Notes: a model not told the origin generated them from the sequence alone. A stretch of 23,202 nucleotides of DNA from a virus (IMGVR_UViG_3300042197_000926:1-23202); one strand, 5' to 3'; shown: positions 1-7,761, counted from the first letter of the stretch. Made by a program: numbers and translations.

Positions 1-2
1 CT

Positions 3-335
3 GGTAAGGCCAAGACTGGACACCTTATGCAACTACTTATCTATATGAAGATTTTAAAACGGCCAAAGGGTGTTATGATTTATGAAAATAAAAACAATCA
101 TGAACTTCTTTTGATTCCCGTAGAAGTAAACGATCATTACCGTCGGTGGGTAGACCAGGCATTTGATTGGATGAGGACAGTTCGAAAGGCATGGGAAGAT
201 AAAACTTTGCCAGTCAAGAACTATAGATCTAATTCCAAGATATGCAAGTCATGCCCAATTAAAAAAGCATGTGAGTCTGCAGGGACAGGCGTAATTAAAA
301 TAGCGCCCCTGGAGATTCTCGGTGAGACATTGTAA
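3..335 (+). CDS. PD-(D/E)XK exonuclease of Cas4/RecB type, C-terminal part (5' end outside window)
   Basis: The reading frame is open from the left edge, so the gene starts upstream and only about 110 residues are seen. The first visible residues read GKAKTGHLMQLLIYM, the K...H..Q...Y motif that follows the ExK catalytic motif in Cas4/RecB-like nucleases. Near the C-terminus is CKSCPIKKAC, the three-Cys cluster that with one upstream Cys binds a 4Fe-4S cluster in this family. Such proteins process DNA ends in recombination or replication. The catalytic D and ExK residues would lie outside the window and cannot be checked. A zinc-ribbon gene and a RuvC resolvase follow directly, which suits a DNA-recombination block. 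Confidence 0.72.
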   Translation, partial: GKAKTGHLMQLLIYMKILKRPKGVMIYENKNNHELLLIPVEVNDHYRRWVDQAFDWMRTVRKAWEDKTLPVKNYRSNSKICKSCPIKKACESAGTGVIKIAPLEILGETL

Positions 336-606
336 CTTTTGTGATAAACAATTTGATCAGTCAGTATCCTATCAGATATATTGTTCGGTAGAATGTAGAG
401 ACCTTGCAACAAAAGAAAAAATTGCTGCAAGGTATTTACAGTCAAAAAGAGCCAAAAGAAAAGGAAAGGTAAGGCCTTGTAAATCTTGTTCAATGCCGTT
501 ATCAATATACAATGATCATCAAATTTGTAACACATGCTCTGTTAATCCAGATGCAGTTACCAAAGCATTAAAAAAGATTAAGGACAAGACAAATGGTAAA
601 AAATAA
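322..606 (+). CDS. small protein with two Cys4 zinc-ribbon motifs
   Basis: 94 residues from a GTG start preceded by GGAG about 7 nt upstream; it overlaps the end of the nuclease gene by 14 nt. Two Cys pairs form an N-terminal zinc site (C4, C7, C21, C25). A second site is formed by C53, C56, C69 and C72. A strongly basic stretch (KRAKRKGK, about residues 42-49) joins them. This suggests a nucleic-acid-binding accessory protein, but no family is recognised. It overlaps the downstream resolvase gene by 14 nt, so the three genes are probably translated from one message. Confidence 0.7.
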   Translation: MRHCNFCDKQFDQSVSYQIYCSVECRDLATKEKIAARYLQSKRAKRKGKVRPCKSCSMPLSIYNDHQICNTCSVNPDAVTKALKKIKDKTNGKK

Positions 607-1189
607 ATGGGGGGTAGATCTAATCCCTAAAGCCCTATGTTCAATTGATGCCAGCACAAATAGTTTTGCCTTTGCCTTATTTGATACCCAACAAAAAACA
701 TTGGGATCTGTTGGTAAAATTAATTTTGACGGAAAAGATATATACGAAAAAGTAATGGATGCAGGTAAGAAAGTAAAAGCATTTTTAGATTTCTATGGTG
801 GCTTTGAAGGAATAGTTATTGAGCATACTGTATTTATGAATAGCCCAAAGACTGCTGCAGACTTGGCGTTAGTTCAGGGCGCTATACTTGGGGCAGCGGG
901 ACAATCTGGGACAAATGTAATTGGTAAGGTATCACCGATAACATGGCAAAATTATATAGGAAATAAGAAAATTTCTAAAGAAGAACAGTTGTACATTAGG
1001 TCACAAAACCCAGGAAAGTCAGATTCTTGGTATAAAACATATGAGCGTAATCTTAGAAAAGAAAGAACAATTAGATTTATTAATACTATATATGATCGAA
1101 ATATTAGCGATAACGATGTTGCTGATGCCTGTGGAATAGGCCATTGGGCAATAAATAATTGGAGTAAGGCTTTGGGAGTTGACAAGTAA
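593..1189 (+). CDS. RuvC-like Holliday junction resolvase
   Basis: 198 residues. The RNase H-fold acidic residues of RuvC-type resolvases are visible: D19 in SIDASTNSFAF, E77 in IVIEHTVF, and the C-terminal pair D175/D178 in DNDVADA. The middle part around residues 85-105 (KTAADLALVQGAILGAA) matches the usual helical segment. Phage resolvases of this type cut branched DNA before packaging, consistent with the terminase genes about 1 kb downstream. The start ATG lies inside the end of the zinc-ribbon gene, with AAGGA about 10 nt upstream. Residue order and length are typical; this is one of the firmer calls. Confidence 0.85.
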   Translation: MVKNKWGVDLIPKALCSIDASTNSFAFALFDTQQKTLGSVGKINFDGKDIYEKVMDAGKKVKAFLDFYGGFEGIVIEHTVFMNSPKTAADLALVQGAILGAAGQSGTNVIGKVSPITWQNYIGNKKISKEEQLYIRSQNPGKSDSWYKTYERNLRKERTIRFINTIYDRNISDNDVADACGIGHWAINNWSKALGVDK

Positions 1190-1193
1190 TCCT

Positions 1194-1349
1194 ATGGCTG
1201 CTAAACTATATACAAGCGAGGCTTATATGCGTAAGAGATATCTTATGGATAAAAAGACTCCAGAAGAAATAGCAAAAGAATGCGGGGTTAGCGTGGAAAC
1301 AATCTATGTCTATCTTGCTAAGTTCAAATTAAGGAAGTCGAGAAGATGA
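1194..1349 (+). CDS. small helix-turn-helix protein (51 aa)
   Basis: A short ORF starting 4 nt after the resolvase stop. The protein reads MAAKLYTSEAYMRKRYLMDK followed by TPEEIAKECGVSVETIYVYL. The second segment is a classic helix-turn-helix: 'EEIAKECG' first helix, 'VS' turn, 'VETIYVYLAKF' recognition helix. The rest is basic and ends KLRKSRR. It may be a transcription regulator or a DNA-binding accessory protein; the same type of HTH occurs near terminase small subunits. The stop overlaps the start of the next gene (ATGA). The call rests on motif and position. Confidence 0.68.
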   Translation: MAAKLYTSEAYMRKRYLMDKKTPEEIAKECGVSVETIYVYLAKFKLRKSRR

Positions 1350-1483
1350 AAAAGATACTATTGCCTATTGTTATATTAGTTGGTGTTGCTTCCTCATTGG
1401 CTGGAATAGCCTTGATTAGGTTATCTAAAAGTATGGAAGATTGGGAAGCATCATGGGAAGAAGAGGACGACAGTGAGTTCTGA
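1346..1483 (+). CDS. small single-pass membrane protein (45 aa)
   Basis: The ATG overlaps the stop of the HTH gene as ATGA and the stop falls inside the next gene, which supports translational coupling. Residues 4-24 (ILLPIVILVGVASSLAGIALI) are hydrophobic and could be a membrane anchor. The C-terminal half is very acidic (MEDWEASWEEEDDSEF). No family is recognised. Its small size and acidic tail resemble phage membrane micro-proteins, but no function can be given. Confidence 0.6.
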   Translation: MKKILLPIVILVGVASSLAGIALIRLSKSMEDWEASWEEEDDSEF

Positions 1484-1745
1484 AACACAGTTCACAATTG
1501 CACAGGTTTGTGATGAGATTAAAGAAATGCTCATTGCAAAGAATAAATCCTATGGAGATTCTGCGCTGAATCCAGTTAGAATTTTTGCTACCTCAGACAG
1601 CGTGGAACAGTTGCATGTTCGCATTGACGACAAACTGTCTAGAATAACCAGGGGTGGATCTTACATTGGCGACAATGATATAGACGATCTTATTGGATAC
1701 TTGATATTGTTAAAAATAGCAAGGGAGTTAAATGGTGTCAACTGA
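1473..1745 (+). CDS. DUF1599 / nucleotide-modification-associated (Nmad1) protein
   Basis: 90 residues, GTG start, overlapping the preceding micro-gene by 11 nt. The core NKSYGDSALNPVRIFA, then 'DSVEQLHVRIDDKLSRI' and 'DDLIGYLILLKIARE', fits the small alpha-helical DUF1599 family. That family is frequent in phages and has been linked to modified-nucleotide metabolism; it shares its general fold with MazG/dUTPase-like proteins. The acidic residues in DDLIGYL may bind metal. Which nucleotide it acts on, if any, cannot be told: no DNA-modification synthase is visible nearby. It overlaps the terminase small subunit gene by 14 nt. Confidence 0.72.
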   Translation: MSSETQFTIAQVCDEIKEMLIAKNKSYGDSALNPVRIFATSDSVEQLHVRIDDKLSRITRGGSYIGDNDIDDLIGYLILLKIARELNGVN

Positions 1746-2268
1746 AGATGATTTAGTTAAGCACCTTGATCAGGTTAATCAGGTAGTAGAAGAATATCTG
1801 AAGGGTAACGATCCAACTGCAATTTCAAAACAACTTGCCATACCACGACAAAAAGTTGTTACACTTATTAATGAGTGGAAGGTAATGGCTTCTGCTAATG
1901 ACGCTATTCGTGCTCGTGCTAAAGAGGCACTTGCTGCAGCAGACACACATTATAGCAAACTAGTATCTCGTACATACGAAGTTATTGATGAAGCATCGAT
2001 GACAAATAACCTTAGTGCAAAAACTGCTGCTATTAAACTTGTAATGGAAATTGAGTCTAAAAGAATTGACATGCTACAAAAGGCTGGTCTTCTTGAGAAC
2101 AAAGAACTAGCAGAAGAAATGATTCAGATAGAAAGACGGCAAGAAGTTTTGATGGGAATTCTTCGTGATATAGCGTCTGAGTATCCTCAGATACGAGATG
2201 AGATTATGCGTAGGCTTTCTGATATTGCCAAGAAAGATGAAGTGATTACAATTGTCCATGATGTTTGA
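1732..2268 (+). CDS. terS: terminase small subunit
   Basis: 178 residues directly upstream of and overlapping the large terminase gene, the usual place for TerS. Residues about 27-50 (DPTAISKQLAIPRQKVVTLI and on) form a helix-turn-helix that would recognise the packaging site. The remainder is helical with many charged residues, as expected for the oligomerisation region, and the C-terminus is short and acidic-basic mixed. TerS proteins bind phage DNA and regulate the TerL motor. Sequence identity in this family is low, so the assignment relies on HTH plus position. The ATG lies within the end of the Nmad1 gene. Confidence 0.78.
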   Translation: MVSTEDDLVKHLDQVNQVVEEYLKGNDPTAISKQLAIPRQKVVTLINEWKVMASANDAIRARAKEALAAADTHYSKLVSRTYEVIDEASMTNNLSAKTAAIKLVMEIESKRIDMLQKAGLLENKELAEEMIQIERRQEVLMGILRDIASEYPQIRDEIMRRLSDIAKKDEVITIVHDV

Positions 2269-4036
2269 TGATTTCTTAGAGGCACTTAAAGATAATCATT
2301 TTGAAGAAACACCAGTCGACGCAAAGACATTTGTTGAGTCACCAGATTATCTTGGTCAGCCAGGCCTATCGGATATTCAATATGACATTGTCGAGGCAAT
2401 GAGCCAAATATATCGTAAAGAAGATTTAGAAAATTTGATGGGGTATGAAGAAGGTGCAAGATACTATGAAAAATATACTAAAAATGAAATTATCCTCCAA
2501 CTTGGAAAGGGTAGTGGTAAAGATTTTACTTCTACTGTTGCTTGTGCTTACATCGTTTATAAGTTACTATGCCTTAAGGATCCAGCCAGATATTTCGGCA
2601 AACCCACTGGGGATGCCATAGACCTAATCAATGTTGCTATTAACGCACAACAGGCAAAGAATGTTTTCTTTAAAGGTTTTAAAACGAAGATTGAAAAGTC
2701 CCCTTGGTTTGCAGGCAAGTACAATCCTAAAGCAGATTCAATTGAATTTGATAAATCAATTACAGTTTACTCTGGACACTCAGAGCGTGAATCGCATGAG
2801 GGTTTGAATCTTTTGCTTGCTGTTCTTGATGAGATTTCTGGTTTTGCATCTGAGGTTGGCACAGGAAATGAACAAGGAAAAACTGCAGAAAACATATATA
2901 AGGCATTCCGTGGATCTGTAGACTCTCGTTTTCCAGATTTAGGTAAAGTTGTTTTGCTTTCGTTTCCCAGATATCCAGGAGACTTTATTTCAGAAAGATA
3001 TGAGTCTGTTATTGCAGATAAAGAAGTAATAGAAAAGAAGCATGAGTTTGTAATTAATCCACTGTTGCCAGAAGATGATAAAGACAATAGGTTTGAAATA
3101 TCATGGGATGAAGATCAAATACTTTCATACAAATATCCTGGAGTCTTTGCACTCAAAAGACCTACATGGGAAGTAAACCCTACAAGAAAGATTGATGACT
3201 TTAAGATTGCATTTATGACAGACCTTGGAGATGCAATGATGCGCTTTGCTTGTGTTCCAACATTTGCTTCTGACGCATTTTTTAAGCAGGCAGAAAAGTT
3301 AAGATCCTGCATGACAACTAGAAATCCAATAGATGATTTTAAAAGGTTTGATGAATCATTTAAGCCCGACCCAAATAAAAAATATTATGTACATGCTGAC
3401 CTTGCACAAAAACATGACAAGTGTGCAGTTGCAATTGCCCATGTAGAAAAATGGGTAAACATACAAGTAATAAATAATTATGAGCAGGTCGCTCCAATAG
3501 TTGTAGTAGATGCCGTTGCTTGGTGGGAACCAAAGGTAGAGGGACCAGTTAATTTGTCTGAGGTTAAACAGTGGATACAAAACCTAAGAAGAATAGGGTT
3601 TGATATCGGAATGGTATCTTTTGACCGCTGGCAGTCATTTGATATTCAGAATGAGTTAAATCAGGTAGGAATGAAAACTGATACTGTTTCTGTTGCTAAA
3701 AAACATTACGAGGATATGGCCATGTTGGTATATGAAGAGAGACTTGTTTTGCCAGCCATAGAGTTGTTGTTTGAAGAATTGACTCAATTAAAGATTATGA
3801 AAAATGATAAAGTTGATCACCCCAGGAAGAAATCTAAAGACTTGGCAGATGCCGTGTGTGGTGCTATTTTTGGTGCCATATCTCACACTCCTAAGATTGT
3901 GGACTCTGAAGTAGAAGTTCATACTTTTAGGGATAGGCCACGCCAGGTTGACGAACTACCTGAAAACGTGATACAATATAAACCTAGTCAAATAGAAGAC
4001 ATTAAAGACTATTTGGATAGGCTAAAAACAATATAA
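2258..4036 (+). CDS. terL: terminase large subunit (packaging ATPase and nuclease)
   Basis: About 592 residues, a normal TerL length. Numbering below is from an alternative TTG two codons upstream (2252). Walker A is LGKGSGKD (K90). Walker B is LLLAVLDE (D193, E194). The RNase H-like nuclease has D383 in YVHADLAQ, D458 in VSFDRW, and D530/D533 in KSKDLADA. TerL pumps DNA into the prohead and cuts concatemers. I prefer ATG 2258 or 2261 because the TTG has no better Shine-Dalgarno; the region upstream is only weakly purine-rich. It is followed not by a portal gene but by genes for exported proteins. Confidence 0.93.
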   Translation: MMFDDFLEALKDNHFEETPVDAKTFVESPDYLGQPGLSDIQYDIVEAMSQIYRKEDLENLMGYEEGARYYEKYTKNEIILQLGKGSGKDFTSTVACAYIVYKLLCLKDPARYFGKPTGDAIDLINVAINAQQAKNVFFKGFKTKIEKSPWFAGKYNPKADSIEFDKSITVYSGHSERESHEGLNLLLAVLDEISGFASEVGTGNEQGKTAENIYKAFRGSVDSRFPDLGKVVLLSFPRYPGDFISERYESVIADKEVIEKKHEFVINPLLPEDDKDNRFEISWDEDQILSYKYPGVFALKRPTWEVNPTRKIDDFKIAFMTDLGDAMMRFACVPTFASDAFFKQAEKLRSCMTTRNPIDDFKRFDESFKPDPNKKYYVHADLAQKHDKCAVAIAHVEKWVNIQVINNYEQVAPIVVVDAVAWWEPKVEGPVNLSEVKQWIQNLRRIGFDIGMVSFDRWQSFDIQNELNQVGMKTDTVSVAKKHYEDMAMLVYEERLVLPAIELLFEELTQLKIMKNDKVDHPRKKSKDLADAVCGAIFGAISHTPKIVDSEVEVHTFRDRPRQVDELPENVIQYKPSQIEDIKDYLDRLKTI

Positions 4037-4061
4037 CCAAATGAATAATAAAAGGAGAAAA

Positions 4062-5210
4062 ATGAATTCATTTAAGAAGATCGCTCTAGCCCTGGTTGCA
4101 GCCATGTCTTTGAGCACACTCGTAGTGACACCTGCAAGTGCCAATACCGTTTCCGTTGACGTAACAACTGAAATTGCTGGCGCAGGAACTGCAGCCTCAC
4201 CATTCACAGTTAAGGTTCCATCTGATAACGTAGTAAGCGTCGCAGATACCTCAACTGTTACAAACAACGAAGCACTAATTATTACCGCTACAGTTGTTGC
4301 TGGAACACCAGTAACATTTACTGCAGTTGGTGCTAACACACGCCTCGTCTCTGCAATTGGTTCAACAGTCAATGCATCTGCTGGATCCTCATCAATCACA
4401 GTCACACCTGCTTCAACAACAGCGACTGTTTATGCATACACAACTACTACTGCTGCATCTGCTGTTACAGTTTCTGTAACTGGTGCAAGCACAACCATTT
4501 ATCTTAAGGGTGTTGCAGGTCCTGCATATGAACTTAAGATGTCAATCCCTGCTTCAGGAAATATTTCTGGCAAGGTAACTGCAACTCTTGATGTAGCAGA
4601 TATTTTCGGCAACGCTGTTGCTGATACAGTAACTGTTACCACTCTTGGTGGAGCAACTGCTGGAACTGTAACTGCTGATGCTCTTGTAACAGGTCGTTAC
4701 ACATCAGAGATTTCGCTTCCTGCTGCTGCTGGAACTGTTGCTGTTGGAGCATCTATTACTGCACCAACCTCTGTTCCAACAATTAAGTTGGCAACAACTT
4801 CACAGACTGCAATCGTAACAGTATCTGATCTTTCATCTGCACTTGCTGCTGCTAACGCTGCACTCGCTGCAGAAAAGGCTGGTCGTGCTGCTGATAAGGT
4901 AACTGCAGATGCTGCACTCGCTGCTGCTGTAGCAAAGGCTGCTTCTGATGCAGTTGCTGCAAAGGCTGCTGCCGATGCTGCTGCTATTACTGCTGCTGCT
5001 GAAATTGCTAAGTTGAAGGCTGATGCCGTAACCGCTAAGGTTGCTGCAGACAAGGCTCTCGCTGATGCACAGGCTGCTGCTAAGGCAGAACTTGATAAGG
5101 TCAAGGCAGATAATGCTAAGGCTCTTGCTGACTTGAAGAAGGCTTTCAATGCACTCGCTAAGAAGTGGAATGCAAAGAATCCAACTGCTAAGGTTACTCT
5201 TGTTAAGTAA
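4062..5210 (+). CDS. secreted protein with beta-rich domain and Ala-rich coiled coil
   Basis: About 382 residues from ATG 4062, chosen because AAAGGAG sits 4-5 nt upstream; an in-frame ATG at 4041 has no such site. The N-terminus is a signal peptide (MNSFKKIALALVAAMSLSTL) with likely cleavage after TPASA. Then come about 220 residues of Thr/Val/Ser-rich beta sequence, possibly Ig-like. About 100 residues of Ala/Lys/Asp heptad-like sequence follow (for example AALAAEKAGRAADK), and a basic tail KNPTAKVTLVK closes the protein. It is probably exported and forms a rod. Codon choice is unlike its neighbours, rich in GCT, ACT, AAG and GTT, which suggests high expression or recent acquisition from a host. 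A strong terminator follows. No known family is recognised. Confidence 0.75.
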   Translation: MNSFKKIALALVAAMSLSTLVVTPASANTVSVDVTTEIAGAGTAASPFTVKVPSDNVVSVADTSTVTNNEALIITATVVAGTPVTFTAVGANTRLVSAIGSTVNASAGSSSITVTPASTTATVYAYTTTTAASAVTVSVTGASTTIYLKGVAGPAYELKMSIPASGNISGKVTATLDVADIFGNAVADTVTVTTLGGATAGTVTADALVTGRYTSEISLPAAAGTVAVGASITAPTSVPTIKLATTSQTAIVTVSDLSSALAAANAALAAEKAGRAADKVTADAALAAAVAKAASDAVAAKAAADAAAITAAAEIAKLKADAVTAKVAADKALADAQAAAKAELDKVKADNAKALADLKKAFNALAKKWNAKNPTAKVTLVK

Positions 5211-5223
5211 TTAATATAAAAGT

Positions 5224-5255
5224 TGGGGAGTGGGGAAACCTGCTCCCCATTTTTT
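5224..5255 (+). terminator. rho-independent terminator after the coiled-coil gene
   Basis: Stem TGGGGAG (5224-5230) pairs with CTCCCCA (5243-5249) around a 12-nt loop and is followed by six T. It lies 13 nt after the stop of the secreted coiled-coil gene and directly before the next promoter. Confidence 0.85.
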
Positions 5256-5256
5256 A

Positions 5257-5265
5257 TGTTATAAT
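5257..5265 (+). promoter_or_regulatory. extended -10 promoter for a leaderless gene
   Basis: TGT followed by TATAAT (5260-5265). No -35 box resembles TTGACA; that region is occupied by the terminator hairpin. The expected transcription start, 7 nt past the -10 box, is 5272, the A of the ATG of the next gene. Confidence 0.7.
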
Positions 5266-5271
5266 AACATA

Positions 5272-5853
5272 ATGATACTTCCATTAAATTTTCGTAAAAT
5301 AATTGATAAATGTATAGAAAATAATACAGGGGCAATATTTAAAAAATTTTTTGATGATACTATTACCCCAAATTGGGAAGAAATTTTTAACTGTATTCAT
5401 CAGCAAATGAAGCCAAATATTCCAGGAAAAGATTTTTCTAAAGATAAGCAACCACATGAAGAATTGTATGGAAATGTTTTTGTTTCTGATCAACTATATT
5501 TAACAACTCACCTAGAGCCTGCTGAATTTAATAACTACTTTCCAAAAATCTCAGAAGTATTGCCATTCATTGAAGAATCAGCAAAAATACAGTTAAAAGG
5601 GATAGGCCCAAAAGTTTGTATAGGACCACATATAATTAAATTTCACAAAGATCAATGGCATGCATTTGCTTTACAGTGTGAGGGAAAGGCAAAATGGATC
5701 TTGTCAAATACGGAAGATGGCACAGGAACATATCTTGAGGAGTTTTATCCAGAAAGAGGAGACCTTCTGTTTTTCCCAGTTGGCATGTGGCATAGGATAG
5801 AAACTCAAGATGCCCCAAGAGGTGGCATACAGTTTAATGCAAGAATTATATGA
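5272..5853 (+). CDS. cupin / JmjC-like Fe(II) oxygenase
   Basis: 193 residues from ATG 5272. An upstream GTG at 5230 lies in the terminator and is rejected. The second half has the double-stranded beta-helix signature. H125-K-D127 lies in KFHKDQWHAF, followed by LQCEGKAKWIL and YPERGDLLFFPVGMWH with H174, giving a candidate HxD...H iron triad. The end GGIQFNARI is typical of the last strand. Related JmjC/cupin_8 proteins hydroxylate proteins or small molecules using 2-oxoglutarate. The substrate is unknown. The predicted transcript starts at the ATG, so translation would be leaderless. The first 100 residues are not recognised. Confidence 0.7.
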   Translation: MILPLNFRKIIDKCIENNTGAIFKKFFDDTITPNWEEIFNCIHQQMKPNIPGKDFSKDKQPHEELYGNVFVSDQLYLTTHLEPAEFNNYFPKISEVLPFIEESAKIQLKGIGPKVCIGPHIIKFHKDQWHAFALQCEGKAKWILSNTEDGTGTYLEEFYPERGDLLFFPVGMWHRIETQDAPRGGIQFNARII

Positions 5854-5875
5854 CAGCCAGTTTATTATAATTAAA

Positions 5876-5884
5876 TGATATAAT
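5876..5884 (+). promoter_or_regulatory. extended -10 promoter
   Basis: TGA followed by TATAAT (5879-5884), just after the oxygenase stop. No convincing -35 box at normal spacing. Predicted start of transcription is about 5891, the first base of a hairpin. Confidence 0.65.
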
Positions 5885-5890
5885 AACCTT

Positions 5891-5907
5891 ATTAGACATT
5901 GTCTAAT
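5891..5907 (+). promoter_or_regulatory. hairpin at the predicted 5' end of the mRNA
   Basis: ATTAGAC, loop ATT, GTCTAAT: a perfect 7-bp stem that begins at the predicted +1 and ends 1 nt before the CGGAGG Shine-Dalgarno of the next gene. It could protect the mRNA 5' end or act as an operator. Confidence 0.55.
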
Positions 5908-5921
5908 CGGAGGTTAGGGAG

Positions 5922-7553
5922 ATCAAAAAATTAATAAGAGTATTGTCAGCGTCACTATTGGCCCTTGGCTTCAATCTTTGGATACCAGAAAATGCTAACG
6001 CAACCTGTGTAAATTTTATACAATCACAAACCATAGCAGCAGCATATGAAGGCGATGCCGAACCTACAGTCCATCATATGGATACTTGCTCAGGCGATGA
6101 CATATCTTATCAAATACCAATTGCAACTACCGTGACTTTTGACGGGGTACAGTATGAAAACATTTACGCTACAACTAACTCAGTAATTACATTTGGACAA
6201 CCTGACGGCACATTTCATACCTATCCATCTACACCATCTATCTCCCTATATTCAATGGACTGGTTTCCAGGAGTAAGTGGAACATCTGGTTTGGACATAT
6301 ATTATTCTGAGGGTGGATTCCAGATGAATCTTAACATGGTCCCATTTGGTAACTATGGGGCACAACCAAGTACAGTAAATATATTAGTGGCTATTACTAA
6401 TACTGGCAGTTTAGCGGTGTCCTATAGTTATCAAGGCCCCGAATATCAAAATCTTAGAACAGGGGTAAGGCTTCATAATGGAAGTGTTGTTTCTTTGGAG
6501 GCTTGGGGTGCTACACAGGTTTCTCCTAATTCTCCTGCCCCTACATTGCAGGCAGAGCCTATTCCAGAACCTTCTCCTACACCTACTCAGCAACCATCCC
6601 CAGAACCCTCTCCAACGCCCACAGAAGCCCCTATAACGCCTGAAGAGCAACAAGAGCAGGTAGCAGAGGCAGCACAGTTGGCTTCAGAAATATCAGACTT
6701 AAATAATCTTATTGCTTCTATTAATGGTGAAGAAGTTAATGAACCAGATCCAGAACCTACAACTGATCCAGAGCCAAGTCCTGACCCTACAGATGATCCA
6801 GATTTGCCTGAACCTGATGTTGAGGTTGAGCCAGAAATAATTACACCAGAGGATCCAAGATTCCCTGATGATGAAGAGCAAACTGAACCAGAAGATCCCA
6901 ATCCTTCTCCAAGCCCTGATACCACAGATGGGGAGAACGAAGAGACTGATCCGACTCCAGAGCCTTCAGAAGAGCCTTCACCTCAGCCAACGGATACAGA
7001 TCCAACTCAAGAGCCTGAACCTGAACAACCTGTTGACGAAGAACCTGTAGTAGCACCAGATAATAGTAGCACAGACAGCAACCCAATATCTGCAGATGAA
7101 CTTGAAAAACTAAATAAACTAATTGGTCAAAACGATGCTAAGTTGGCTGCTGAACTATCAAACATGCTAACCGAACTTTCTCCAACTGAGGAAAAAGCAG
7201 TAGCAAAAGATCTTGGTATTAATCCAGAAGAGGTTGCTGTTGTTGCAGAACTTATAAAAAATAATCCAGAAATAGCAGTAGCCTTTGTAGAGTTTGCGGG
7301 TAGAGCAGAAGAAAATGCAGATGCCCCAATGCCATATACATTAGCAGATGCTATCACTGAGGTACAAACAGAAGCATTTTTAGCAGATCCACTAGGAGCG
7401 GTATTTAATGTGGATGTTTCAGAACTCCTATCTAACTTCTCTGAGTTAGGTATGGATATGACAGATGATCAGAGAGAAAAAGCACAGGAAGTAATTATCC
7501 CAGTAGTACTTGTTTCAAACATAGTCTCTGCGGTAATTGGAATGAGGAGGTAA
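5922..7553 (+). CDS. exported Pro/Glu-rich surface protein; probable non-ATG start
   Basis: About 543 residues if translation starts at ATC 5922. An ATG-type start does not exist in frame; the first standard start is TTG 5943. GGAGG (5909-5913) lies 8 nt before ATC. Starting there adds the basic n-region of a signal peptide (KKLIRVLSASLLALGF, then PENANA); the TTG start would lose it. Next are about 190 residues of beta-rich domain and a PEPSPTPT-type linker. Further along are a helical Glu/Gln/Ala segment, a second acidic Pro-rich linker, and a helical C-terminal region. The last part (IPVVLVSNIVSAVIGMRR) is hydrophobic with a basic end, possibly a membrane anchor. No LPXTG motif. Family not recognised. 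Confidence 0.7.
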   Translation: MKKLIRVLSASLLALGFNLWIPENANATCVNFIQSQTIAAAYEGDAEPTVHHMDTCSGDDISYQIPIATTVTFDGVQYENIYATTNSVITFGQPDGTFHTYPSTPSISLYSMDWFPGVSGTSGLDIYYSEGGFQMNLNMVPFGNYGAQPSTVNILVAITNTGSLAVSYSYQGPEYQNLRTGVRLHNGSVVSLEAWGATQVSPNSPAPTLQAEPIPEPSPTPTQQPSPEPSPTPTEAPITPEEQQEQVAEAAQLASEISDLNNLIASINGEEVNEPDPEPTTDPEPSPDPTDDPDLPEPDVEVEPEIITPEDPRFPDDEEQTEPEDPNPSPSPDTTDGENEETDPTPEPSEEPSPQPTDTDPTQEPEPEQPVDEEPVVAPDNSSTDSNPISADELEKLNKLIGQNDAKLAAELSNMLTELSPTEEKAVAKDLGINPEEVAVVAELIKNNPEIAVAFVEFAGRAEENADAPMPYTLADAITEVQTEAFLADPLGAVFNVDVSELLSNFSELGMDMTDDQREKAQEVIIPVVLVSNIVSAVIGMRR

Positions 7554-7554
7554 C

Positions 7555-7761
7555 ATGAAAATAATTAAGAAGGTTGTAAAGGGATTTTTTACATGGCTTA
7601 AAGATGCTGGTGTAGAAATAATTGCTCAGGCATTTACTCTCCTTGGATTCTTTATCGCATGGTTAACATTAACAGGATCAGCCAGAGATATTGTAGGTAT
7701 TGCAGTTCTTGCAACAACAATAATTTGGCTAATTACAATACCAATAAGAAAGGAGAAATAA
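7555..7761 (+). CDS. small two-helix membrane protein, holin-like
   Basis: 68 residues, start 2 nt after the previous stop with GAGGAGG upstream. Residues about 21-41 and 44-64 are hydrophobic (AQAFTLLGFFIAWLTLTG; IVGIAVLATTIIWLITI). Both ends are basic (MKIIKKVVK; RKEK). Size, topology and location ahead of an endolysin fit a holin or a holin partner, but holins cannot be assigned by sequence alone. The Shine-Dalgarno overlaps the end of the surface-protein gene, so the two are probably co-expressed. Confidence 0.6.
   Translation: MKIIKKVVKGFFTWLKDAGVEIIAQAFTLLGFFIAWLTLTGSARDIVGIAVLATTIIWLITIPIRKEK

Noticed and set aside
1-335. Cas4-like fragment as sign of a CRISPR system
   Set aside because: No other cas gene and no repeat array; phages commonly carry stand-alone nucleases of this family.
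4853-5140. GCT-rich repeats in the coiled-coil gene as a tandem DNA repeat array
   Set aside because: No fixed unit length; the pattern follows from Ala/Lys codon bias in a helical protein.
4697-5335. Long minus-strand ORF of 212 codons opposite the coiled-coil gene
   Set aside because: Shadow of the repetitive Ala-rich frame: its product is low-complexity Ala/Ser, it has no ribosome site, and it runs across a terminator.
6550-7050. Pro/Glu/Asp codon repeats in the surface protein as a recombination or CRISPR-like array
   Set aside because: Irregular periods without spacers; typical of low-complexity linkers.
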